In this document: positions 1 to 6,083 of the stretch, piece after piece
How positions within the stretch are numbered: position 1 is the first letter of the stretch
How the letters are laid out: each line of letters begins with the position of its first letter
Assembly: GCA_016303065.1 (NCBI GenBank)
Contig: JAEDMJ010000035.1
Coordinates: 1 to 20,420, forward strand
Origin: Clostridiales bacterium
GTDB taxonomy: Bacteria; Bacillota; Clostridia; Oscillospirales; QAMX01
DNA length: 20,420 bases
Direction: 5' to 3'
The notes under the pieces: model-generated
The model's input: the letters and a program-made list of their open reading frames with translations, nothing else
What the model was told of the DNA's origin: nothing
Databases searched by the model: none
Program-made: the position numbers and the translations under genes

Positions 1-37
1 TCGCCGCGGCGGACTAACCGCCTAAACTTTTCTTTTC

Positions 38-60
38 AAAACCGGCGTTTGGCGCACCGG
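38..60 (-). terminator. Possible weak terminator downstream of hisF
   Basis: On the minus strand, 18 nt past the hisF stop, CCGGTG (60-55) can pair with CGCCGG (47-42), one pair being a wobble, around a 7-nt loop. Four T follow (41-38). The stem is short and the T-run modest, so this may be only a pause site. Further his genes could lie beyond the left edge. Confidence 0.35.
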
Positions 61-77
61 CCGGATTTTTTCAGGTC

Positions 78-872
78 TCAGCCCAGATACGGCCGCACGG
101 GCACGCCCCCGTCGGCAAGTACTTTTTTGATCTCGCGCACGGTATAGTTTCTCTCAAGCCTCGGAGAATACAGCATCGAACTGATTATCGCCGCGGAAAC
201 GCCCGTTTCCGTAAAAGCCCGGAGGACGTGCTCCGGAGTTCCCGCTCCGCCGGAGGCAATGACGGGGATCTTCACCGCCGAAGCAACCGCCTCGGTGATC
301 TCAAGGTCATATCCCGAGTGCATCCCGTCGTTGTCAATGCTGTTGACGCATATCTCTCCCGCGCCCAGGGCTTCGCCCTTCTTCGCCCATTCCACCGCGT
401 CCATACCGGTGAAAACCCTTGCGCCGTCTATGGCGATTTCATATCCGCTGGGGATCTTTTCGCTCTTTTCCACCCGCCTGACCTGCATGCTCAGAACGAC
501 GCACTGGGAGCCGAACGCCTTCGCCCCTTCGGTGATGATCGCCGGATTCCGGACGGCCATGGAGTCCACGCTCACCTTTTCCGCCCCGGCGGCAAGCACG
601 TCGTACATATCCTCCGCCGTGCGGATCCCTCCGCCGACGGTGAACGGAACAAAGACGCGCTCCGCCACCTCTCTCACCGTGGCGAGATCGGTCTTTCGCT
701 TTTCGGCGCTTGCGGTTATATCGTAAAAAATGATCTCGTCGATCTGTTCATTGTATATCTTCTCGGCAACGGCCCCGGCGCGGTCGATCTCAATATTGTT
801 TTCAAAGCGTCTTGCCTTTGTGACAAATCCGTTTTTCACGTCAAAGCAGGCGATAAGTCTTTTGGTCAGCAT
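78..872 (-). CDS. hisF: Imidazole glycerol phosphate synthase cyclase subunit HisF (Q130 variant)
   Basis: Cyclase half of IGP synthase: it uses ammonia supplied by HisH to turn PRFAR into imidazole glycerol phosphate and AICAR (histidine pathway, cytosol). The 264 residues span the whole (beta/alpha)8 barrel. The start MLTKRLIACFDVKNG holds Asp11 in register with characterised HisF, and Lys19 is kept. DITAS at 51-55, GGGI at 80-83, a DG..SGYD segment at 182-189 and SGGAG at 207-211 form the phosphate-binding sites. Oddity: position 130, normally the second catalytic aspartate, is Gln (SMQVRRV in place of the usual .IDxxRV). The C-terminal ISSMLYSP segment also departs from the common AASVFH. 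The ATG follows hisH by 5 nt and its GGAGGAGG ribosome binding site lies inside the end of hisH, so translation is probably coupled. The family is certain; full activity is not. Confidence 0.93.
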   Translation of the reverse strand: MLTKRLIACFDVKNGFVTKARRFENNIEIDRAGAVAEKIYNEQIDEIIFYDITASAEKRKTDLATVREVAERVFVPFTVGGGIRTAEDMYDVLAAGAEKVSVDSMAVRNPAIITEGAKAFGSQCVVLSMQVRRVEKSEKIPSGYEIAIDGARVFTGMDAVEWAKKGEALGAGEICVNSIDNDGMHSGYDLEITEAVASAVKIPVIASGGAGTPEHVLRAFTETGVSAAIISSMLYSPRLERNYTVREIKKVLADGGVPVRPYLG

Positions 873-877
873 TTTTC

Positions 878-1498
878 TCAGGCCTCCTCCTTTTCACCGG
901 CCAAAGCGGCGAAGTTTTCAAGCATCCGAAGTCCCGGCTCCCCGCTTTTTTCGATGTGGAACTGAGCGGCGTATATATTGTCCCGGTGAACCATCGAGCA
1001 GAAATTCCCGCCGTAATCCGTGACCCCGGCGCATATGCCGTCCTCCTCCGGAACGGCGCGGTAAGAGTTCACGAAATAAAAACAGGTACCGTCCGGAACC
1101 CCCTTCGTCAGAGGATTGTCCCCCGCAAAATTCACGGCGTTCCAGCCGATCTGCGGAACGCGGAGCTCACCGCGGAAGCGTCTTACCTGACCGCTGAACC
1201 ACCCCAGACAGTCACAGTCGCCCTCCTCGCTGTGGGAAAACAGAATCTGCAGTCCAACGCATATGCCCAGAAAAGGCACGCCCCCTCTCCGGACGCGTCT
1301 TTCCAAAAGCTCCCTGTATCCCATTTTGTCAAGCGCCTCCATCGTCGCATCCGCAGATCCGACTCCCGGAAGGATTATCCCGTTTGCTTTTTCAAGCTCT
1401 TCCGGACCTTTGGAAATGACACAGGGCACACCGATTTTCAAAAGAGCGTTTCTGACGCTGGCGGAGTTTCCCGCTCCGTATCCGACAATTCCAATCAC
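878..1498 (-). CDS. hisH: Imidazole glycerol phosphate synthase glutaminase subunit HisH
   Basis: Class I glutamine amidotransferase that hydrolyses glutamine and channels ammonia to HisF. At 206 residues it has the family's usual length. The N-terminus MIGIVGYGAGN and the segment LPGVGS are typical. The nucleophile Cys lies in GICVGLQ, and the His/Glu pair is in QFHIEKSG, where the commoner FHPEKS has Pro instead of Ile. The start is GTG at 1496-1498, ten bases after AGGAGG, and a strong promoter lies just upstream, so hisH is the first gene of a hisHF transcript. No hisA, hisB or hisG lies between hisH and the unrelated upstream gene. Function is inferred from the family; an ammonia-donor role in another pathway is possible but less likely. 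Confidence 0.93.
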   Translation of the reverse strand: MIGIVGYGAGNSASVRNALLKIGVPCVISKGPEELEKANGIILPGVGSADATMEALDKMGYRELLERRVRRGGVPFLGICVGLQILFSHSEEGDCDCLGWFSGQVRRFRGELRVPQIGWNAVNFAGDNPLTKGVPDGTCFYFVNSYRAVPEEDGICAGVTDYGGNFCSMVHRDNIYAAQFHIEKSGEPGLRMLENFAALAGEKEEA

Positions 1499-1530
1499 CT
1501 GACAACGACCTCCTGTCTCTCTTGCGTATA

Positions 1531-1560
1531 ATTATACCATATTTCCCCGTCTTTTGCCAA
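1531..1560 (-). promoter_or_regulatory. Vegetative promoter of hisHF
   Basis: On the minus strand, TTGGCA (1560-1555) lies 18 bp from TATAAT (1536-1531), and a TGG in front of the -10 matches the extended -10 pattern. The predicted transcript begins near 1524, leaving about 25 nt of leader carrying the AGGAGG site of hisH. This spacing leaves no room for an upstream riboswitch or attenuator. Confidence 0.8.
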
Positions 1561-1654
1561 CGCCGTTTTAATCAATGAAACCCTCTTCTCCGTCCCCGGT
1601 TTTGAGTATTATATACCTGAAATCCCGCCGTCCGGCAAAAAGAGATACGGCAAA

Positions 1655-1694
1655 GGGCGCTCTCCCCCGGAAAAGCATCCGGCGGAAAGCGCCC
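1655..1694 (-). terminator. Probable terminator after the small membrane-protein gene
   Basis: The inverted repeat GGGCGCT (1655-1661) / AGCGCCC (1688-1694) encloses a smaller CCGG-based stem. On the minus strand the stem is followed by TTTGCCG and, about 15 nt on, a TTTTT run. It begins 19 nt after the stop of the 62-residue protein. The T-tract is imperfect, so termination may be partial. Confidence 0.55.
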
Positions 1695-1713
1695 CTAAAA
1701 CCCGATTTTTTAT

Positions 1714-1902
1714 TCAGCCCAGCAAACTTCTTCCCATGAACGCATAGAGCACAATCAAAAGCGTCCCGCAGGACATAAGCGCCAAAAGCGCATAGAAGCA
1801 GATTTTCAGAAGCTTTCCACGGAAACGCGCAAATCTGCTGTATTCGATCTTTCGCGGCTCGTCCCCGCCGGCCGGCTCAAAGTTCTCCGGTTTGATATCC
1901 AT
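1714..1902 (-). CDS. Small single-pass membrane protein, function unknown
   Basis: Predicted 62 residues. A polar N-terminal half of about 30 residues (starting MDIKPENFEPAGG, then an Arg/Lys-rich stretch RFARFRGK) leads into one hydrophobic segment at about 32-57 (FYALLALMSCGTLLIVLYAF) and a very short tail. The basic residues just before the segment suggest that the N-terminus stays in the cytoplasm. The ATG at 1902 is chosen because GAGGTGA sits 8 nt upstream; an in-frame GTG four codons earlier overlaps that site. It is flanked by its own terminator and lies between hisHF and an M23 peptidase. TATAAT occurs upstream at 1938-1933 without a convincing -35. No family is recognised. The ribosome binding site and membrane pattern argue for a real gene. 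Confidence 0.65.
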   Translation of the reverse strand: MDIKPENFEPAGGDEPRKIEYSRFARFRGKLLKICFYALLALMSCGTLLIVLYAFMGRSLLG

Positions 1903-1999
1903 AAAAAAGCTCACCTCGTACGACTATATTTTATTATATTCCGGTTCCGACTTCGTGACCTCATTGTAAACAATTGCTGAAAATCGCATCTTCCGGGCC

Positions 2000-2041
2000 A
2001 AAAAAGTCATGGGACGGATCAAAACTGTTCCGTCCCATGAC
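2000..2041 (-). terminator. Strong Rho-independent terminator after the M23 peptidase gene
   Basis: A perfect 13-bp inverted repeat, GTCATGGGACGGA (2006-2018) and its complement (2029-2041), has a 10-nt loop. On the minus strand it is followed at once by six T (2005-2000). It starts 19 nt past the M23 stop codon. Confidence 0.92.
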
Positions 2042-2060
2042 GCCGAAAATCTTTCGCGAT

Positions 2061-2858
2061 TCAGTTTGCATTTCCGGGAAGCACGTCGGACGGGTCGATG
2101 CCGAGGCCGTCTTCCCTGATTTCAAAGTGAAGATGGGGTTCGTCCAAAACTTCAAAGAGCGCGGTCTCTCCGACGCCTCCGATGGGAGTCCCGGCCTTCA
2201 CCTCGTCCCCGACCTCCGCCAGCACGGACTCCAGCAGGCCGCAGTAGACCGAAGTGAGCCCGTCGCTGTGCTCGATTTCAACGCAAACGCCTTTGAAATC
2301 GTCGGTATAGATCTTGCTGACAACTCCCTCCGCAACGGAGCAGACCTCTGTGCCGATATCCGCTTTGATGTCGATGCCCGTGTGGATGCGCCAGTCGCCC
2401 ATTGTCGGGTTGTACACCGGAACTTCTCCCGAATACAGCCTTACGGTCTGTCCGGCCACCGGCCTCACATAGAAAAGCTTTTCCACGGTCGGCTTTTCGG
2501 AATTTGAAGTCGACATTTCCGACGGCTCAGCCGTCTCAGGGGGCGCCGTTGAAGCCGAAGTCGCCTTCGCCGGAATCTTCGTCTCGCTTCCAACCGCCTG
2601 TCCCGAAGGATTGGGAGCGGAGGTCCCGGGAGACGCCGTTATCCCGGTAAATTCCACCGTCGCCGCAAGTCCCGGATCCGATATTCCGGAGATTTCCGGG
2701 TCGATATCCGAATTTCCGGAAAAGAGGATCACATAGCCCGATATTCCTATTGCCGCAAGGCACAGGAACAGGACTATGTAAAAGCCCTTCCCGACCAGAA
2801 ATTTTACGGCTTTCGCCGCGCCGCCGCTGCGGCGGCCGTCGTTGTTCTTGTCATCCAT
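2061..2858 (-). CDS. Membrane-anchored M23 (LytM) metallopeptidase, SpoIIQ-like
   Basis: Predicted cell-wall endopeptidase of the lysostaphin/LytM family, 265 residues. A basic N-terminus is followed by one membrane segment (about 26-46). A low-complexity Ser/Thr/Pro/Ala linker (about 50-125) leads to the catalytic domain (about 130-260). Zinc ligands are visible: His159 and Asp163 in HTGID, and His242/His244 in HLHFE. The entry FYVRPVAGQTVRLYSGE and the order TM-linker-LytM resemble SpoIIQ, the forespore side of the SpoIIQ-SpoIIIAH channel. Unlike B. subtilis SpoIIQ, the metal site looks intact, as in clostridial versions. The ATG at 2858 is preferred; its GGAGGTG lies about 10 nt upstream, inside the terminator hairpin of the preceding operon. 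A vegetative cell-wall role is the alternative; the SpoIIQ assignment is inference. Confidence 0.82.
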   Translation of the reverse strand: MDDKNNDGRRSGGAAKAVKFLVGKGFYIVLFLCLAAIGISGYVILFSGNSDIDPEISGISDPGLAATVEFTGITASPGTSAPNPSGQAVGSETKIPAKATSASTAPPETAEPSEMSTSNSEKPTVEKLFYVRPVAGQTVRLYSGEVPVYNPTMGDWRIHTGIDIKADIGTEVCSVAEGVVSKIYTDDFKGVCVEIEHSDGLTSVYCGLLESVLAEVGDEVKAGTPIGGVGETALFEVLDEPHLHFEIREDGLGIDPSDVLPGNAN

Positions 2859-2861
2859 TTG

Positions 2862-2907
2862 AAAAATGCACCTCCGAGGGCTATTATTGCCTTCCCGGAG
2901 GTGCATT
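2862..2907 (-). terminator. Terminator of the sugar-module operon, overlapping the next gene's ribosome binding site
   Basis: A perfect 12-bp inverted repeat, AATGCACCTCCG (2865-2876) and its complement (2896-2907), is extended inward by weaker pairs. On the minus strand it is followed by a T-run (2866-2862, with the last T of the stem). It lies 17 nt after the stop of the Gfo/Idh gene. The descending arm contains GGAGGTG, the only good Shine-Dalgarno for the downstream M23 gene. Confidence 0.85.
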
Positions 2908-2924
2908 ATTCAAAAGTTCAAAAA

Positions 2925-3971
2925 TCAGTCAAAGAAGATTTCCTTGCCGGTCTTTGCGGATTCGTAAACGGCGTTGACGATGCGGACAGCCTTTGTGGCT
3001 TCCATCGGTCCGACCATCGGGTCGCGGTCGAAGCGGACGGCGTCGACCATATCCTGAACCATGTAGCTGTGGCCGCGGATAAGAGTCGGGTCTGCCCAGG
3101 CAGCGCTGCCGTTTCCGGCGAACGCGTCGATGATCTCCTTCTCTTCTTCCTTCATGCGGTCGCCCTTGATTTTCCAGACAACGGGACGGTCGCCGTCGAC
3201 AAAGATGGTGCCGTTGGTGCCGATGACCTGAATGTCCGTGCTGATGCCGGGGTAGGCGCAGGTGGTGGAAGAGAGAAGCACGATCGCTCCGCTCTTGAAC
3301 TTGACAGTGGCAAACACGAAGTCCTCGGTCTCGATCTCTTTGTGGTCAAGGATCGCGGCGTCGGCACGGACGCTGGCCACGTCGCCAAGGAGCCACTGCA
3401 TCAGGTCGACGGTGTGGACGCCCTGGTTCATCAGAGAACCGCCGCCGTCATACTCCCAGGTGCCGCGCCAATGGCCGTTGGCACGGAAGTAGTCCTCGCT
3501 GCGATACCAGTAAACTCTGAAAGCGCCGGTGATGATCTTGCCCAGACGGCCTTCGTCAATGGCCTGCTTCATGGGCGCCATGATGGCATTGCGTCTGTTC
3601 TGGAAAACGCCGCCGACTTTGAGGCCCGTCTCCTGTCTGACCTTTTCGATCTCAAGAATGCGGTCGACAGCAATGTCCATGGGCTTCTCAACGAGGACAT
3701 GCTTTCCGGCACGGAGCGCCTGAATGGCAAGCTTGGCGTGCATGCCAGAGGGAACGCAGACCGAAACGATGTCCACTTCCGGGTCGGCAAGGAGCTTGTC
3801 ATAGTCGTTGTAAAGCTTCGCCTCGGGGTACTCCTCGTGGGCCTTTGCAAGTCTGTCTTCCATCAGGTCGCAGACGGCGTAGAGTCTTGCGCCCTCTGCC
3901 TGGGCTGCTCCGCGGCAGTGGGACATACCGACGCCCAGACCGACGACAGCGTAATTGAGTATCTTGTCCAT
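2925..3971 (-). CDS. Gfo/Idh/MocA-family NAD(P)-dependent sugar oxidoreductase
   Basis: Cytosolic dehydrogenase of 348 residues, predicted to oxidise or reduce a hydroxyl of a sugar, inositol or glycoside. The N-terminal Rossmann fold carries GLGVGM (11-16). EKP at 95-97 supplies the conserved catalytic Lys96. The C-terminal domain has GGGSLMNQGVHTVDL (176-190), the family's substrate/active-site loop with His186. The ATG at 3971 is chosen because GGAGG lies 8 nt upstream; a TTG five codons earlier overlaps it. Third and last gene of an operon with a TIM-barrel isomerase and a DUF6807 protein, with short gaps of about 24 nt. Codon use differs from neighbours: in the first 145 residues almost every Lys is AAG (I count ten AAG to one AAA), as in the ribosomal protein genes here. 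The exact substrate cannot be read from sequence. Confidence 0.9.
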   Translation of the reverse strand: MDKILNYAVVGLGVGMSHCRGAAQAEGARLYAVCDLMEDRLAKAHEEYPEAKLYNDYDKLLADPEVDIVSVCVPSGMHAKLAIQALRAGKHVLVEKPMDIAVDRILEIEKVRQETGLKVGGVFQNRRNAIMAPMKQAIDEGRLGKIITGAFRVYWYRSEDYFRANGHWRGTWEYDGGGSLMNQGVHTVDLMQWLLGDVASVRADAAILDHKEIETEDFVFATVKFKSGAIVLLSSTTCAYPGISTDIQVIGTNGTIFVDGDRPVVWKIKGDRMKEEEKEIIDAFAGNGSAAWADPTLIRGHSYMVQDMVDAVRFDRDPMVGPMEATKAVRIVNAVYESAKTGKEIFFD

Positions 3972-3994
3972 TTTTTCTTCCTCCAAAAATTAAC

Positions 3995-5095
3995 TTATTC
4001 GGCTTTGATCTTCGGCGGTGCGAAGTAGTCGAGATAACGTTTTGAAATCTCCGCTTCGGCGGTGGATCCGCTGTGTGCAATCACGCGGAATTTCCAGTTT
4101 TTGCTCTCGCCCTCGGGGATGACTCTGGCGCCTCCGCGATAGAAATTGTTGACGGCCATAAGTCCGTAATTTCTCGCGTGCCAGTAAGTCGGGAAAAGCT
4201 CGTTCTCCGCGTTGTCAAACACAGCGACGCCGCAGCGCCTCCCGTCTGTGGTGCCCCAGTAGTCCACCCAGGCCGAACGCTTCATCCAGATCTCACCCTC
4301 GTTGATTCCGCCCTCGGCGCTCTCCATTGTTCCGGTATGCTGAACGATGAGCTCGTCTGCCATCCTGACGGCAAGGGGGCCCGCCTCTTTGGTGGGGCCG
4401 AGCGTCACCTCTCCGTATGCCGCGGAGAGGGTTATGTCCACGTCGATGACCGTAAGGCTTCCGGGCATATCGTATATGCGGAACGAGGTGTCCTCATTGC
4501 AAAGCGGCTTTCCGCCGTGGTCGGTCCAGACATTGTGCGCCGTGAACCCCGTCCAGACGGGGCTGTCGAAAAGATCCGAAAGCTCCCTGACGCGAATGAA
4601 TCCGTGGGTGTCCTTCGGCTCGTTCCAGGTGTCGACGCCGTTCACGTCCCCGTGGGAGATCCAAAGGGCGCGGTGATGCGGATGCTCCTTCGTCGTGGGA
4701 TCGAGGCGGGTCACAGGCGTTCCGTAGCGCTCGCGGAGATGTCCGAGATAGGGCTTGGGAATGTCCGTTTTGGTGTAATACTCGGTTATTTCGTCCTCTC
4801 CCGAAAGAATCGAAAGACCCCTTTCGGTGCGGACGGTGCGCATACGGTCGCAAACCTTTCCGCGGGAAAGCTCAAACTCAGCGCATTCGTTTTCTCCGAG
4901 CCAGTCGAGAATAAACGACAGCTCCGCTTCTTCTCCCTCAAACCGGCATGCACAGGGGATCTGTCTTCCGTTTTCGGGCTTTAATACAAGGCCTTTTCCG
5001 TCATCTGACAGAGCTTTAACAGCTTCGGCAGACACCTTCACCGCAACCGGGCACAGTTTTCTCGTGTGCGGCCCCGCTTCAACAGTAATCTTCAT
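3995..5095 (-). CDS. PmoA/DUF6807-family protein
   Basis: 366 residues without signal peptide. It matches the family called methane oxygenase PmoA or DUF6807 (the name is historical; this is not methane monooxygenase). Seen motifs are a His cluster HPHHR (138-142), then LWISHGDVNG (144-153) followed by a TW pair. Further on are WVDYWG (276-281), GVAVFD (289-294) and TYWHARNYG (303-311). These conserved His/Asp/Trp residues suggest a metal or sugar-binding beta-sandwich enzyme. Members often occur beside Gfo/Idh/MocA dehydrogenases and sugar isomerase-like TIM barrels in glycoside-degrading bacteria, exactly as here. The ATG at 5095 has GAGGAG 5 nt upstream. The reaction is not established, so no activity is assigned; family placement rests on recalled motifs. 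Confidence 0.8.
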   Translation of the reverse strand: MKITVEAGPHTRKLCPVAVKVSAEAVKALSDDGKGLVLKPENGRQIPCACRFEGEEAELSFILDWLGENECAEFELSRGKVCDRMRTVRTERGLSILSGEDEITEYYTKTDIPKPYLGHLRERYGTPVTRLDPTTKEHPHHRALWISHGDVNGVDTWNEPKDTHGFIRVRELSDLFDSPVWTGFTAHNVWTDHGGKPLCNEDTSFRIYDMPGSLTVIDVDITLSAAYGEVTLGPTKEAGPLAVRMADELIVQHTGTMESAEGGINEGEIWMKRSAWVDYWGTTDGRRCGVAVFDNAENELFPTYWHARNYGLMAVNNFYRGGARVIPEGESKNWKFRVIAHSGSTAEAEISKRYLDYFAPPKIKAE

Positions 5096-5119
5096 AATTT
5101 CTCCTCAGCGCCGCTTGCC

Positions 5120-5875
5120 TCAGTCGGCAAGATAGCTTTCGATATTGCGGTACGAAGTGGCACAGATGTCCCACGCGTCCCGGTTGAACTCCTCGTGCTC
5201 TACGACGATATATTTGCAGCCGGACTTCTTGAGTTCTCCGGTGACGGCTTTCCAGTCCACAAGGCCCTCTCCGATTGCAACGTCACGGCGGACTCCGTCG
5301 ATGAAGACGACGTCCTTATAGTGGACGGTAGAGATGCGGTCGTTGTAGAATCTCAGCCATTCCTCCGGTCTTTCCAGAGCGGCGCGGCAGTGTCCAACGT
5401 CCAGCTGCATGTTGACGCTCGGCATATTTCCGAAGAGATAGTGCATTCCCGTGGCAATCCCCATCCGCTTGAACTCATGTCCGTGATTGTGATAGGAAAG
5501 CTGGATCCCGTTTTCTGCCAGCTTCTGAGCCGCAGTCTCCATGTCCTCCGCAAAGCAGGTATAGCCCGCGGGGGTGAAATGGAACAAATGTCCGGGAATT
5601 CCGGGAACGCAGACTTCGTCTGCGCCGAAAGTCTTCAGATCGGCGATAAGCTCGTCGATCCCCCTTGTCACTCTCTCGATATCCACATGGGCGGAAATCG
5701 CCTGAAGGCCGTACTGATCCAAAAGCGACTTGAGCTCTGCGGCAGTCATCCCGTAGTATCCGGCGGTTTCGACATACTTGTATCCGCATTTTGCAAGACG
5801 GTCAAGAGAATCTCTGAGACCTTCGGGGGACTTGGTGTACTCTCTAAGGGAATAAAGCTGCATTGCGATTTTCAC
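5120..5875 (-). CDS. Sugar phosphate isomerase/epimerase-like TIM barrel (AP endonuclease 2 superfamily)
   Basis: 251 residues, cytosolic, one xylose-isomerase-like TIM barrel. Metal and substrate positions visible: Glu36 in VETAGYYG, His63 in SAHVD, YHNHGHEF (128-135), Asp159 in LDVGH, His185 in VHYKD, GEG.VDW (202-208) and Glu226 in VEHEE. This pattern fits sugar-phosphate isomerases/epimerases and related keto-sugar eliminases. The start is GTG at 5873-5875, seven bases after AGGGAGAG; an ATG eight codons upstream lacks a ribosome binding site. First gene of the operon, directly behind a near-consensus promoter, followed by the DUF6807 and Gfo/Idh genes. It is probably a step after (or before) oxidation by that dehydrogenase. 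The substrate is unknown. Confidence 0.87.
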   Translation of the reverse strand: MKIAMQLYSLREYTKSPEGLRDSLDRLAKCGYKYVETAGYYGMTAAELKSLLDQYGLQAISAHVDIERVTRGIDELIADLKTFGADEVCVPGIPGHLFHFTPAGYTCFAEDMETAAQKLAENGIQLSYHNHGHEFKRMGIATGMHYLFGNMPSVNMQLDVGHCRAALERPEEWLRFYNDRISTVHYKDVVFIDGVRRDVAIGEGLVDWKAVTGELKKSGCKYIVVEHEEFNRDAWDICATSYRNIESYLAD

Positions 5876-5923
5876 GGTTCGTCTCTCCCTGTTATTCATT
5901 GTTTTATACCGATACTGTTTTGA

Positions 5924-5951
5924 TTATATCACAACCCTCCCGGCTATTCAA
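5924..5951 (-). promoter_or_regulatory. Promoter of the isomerase-DUF6807-Gfo/Idh operon
   Basis: Minus strand: TTGAAT (5951-5946), 16-bp spacer, TATAAT (5929-5924), with TGA directly before the -10 (extended -10). The leader to the GTG start is about 40 nt. No operator or cre-like palindrome was clearly seen. Confidence 0.8.
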
Positions 5952-6034
5952 GAAAAATATGCCGGGTCGTCCAAACTTTTTCCCAATGCTCCCTCCCCGG
6001 CCTCCACGCATCCGGAAATCCGTCCGCCCGGCGC

Positions 6035-6075
6035 AAAAAGCGCCGCCGGGCCCATAGGCGCCGGCGGCGTTTTTT
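6035..6075 (-). terminator. Bidirectional-looking terminator after the rhamnosidase gene
   Basis: A GC-rich 9-bp stem, CGCCGCCGG (6041-6049) and CCGGCGGCG (6061-6069), is flanked by five A on the left (6035-6039, giving a T-run on the minus strand) and six T on the right (6070-6075). It sits just past the rhamnosidase stop, ending the coaW-to-GH78 operon. On the plus strand it would also stop stray transcription. Confidence 0.85.
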
Positions 6076-6083
6076 CGTTTTTT

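Noticed and set aside
2859..4028. Plus-strand open frame opposite the Gfo/Idh gene
   Set aside because: Mirror of a conserved dehydrogenase; Val/Asp/Ala-rich translation without recognisable domains.
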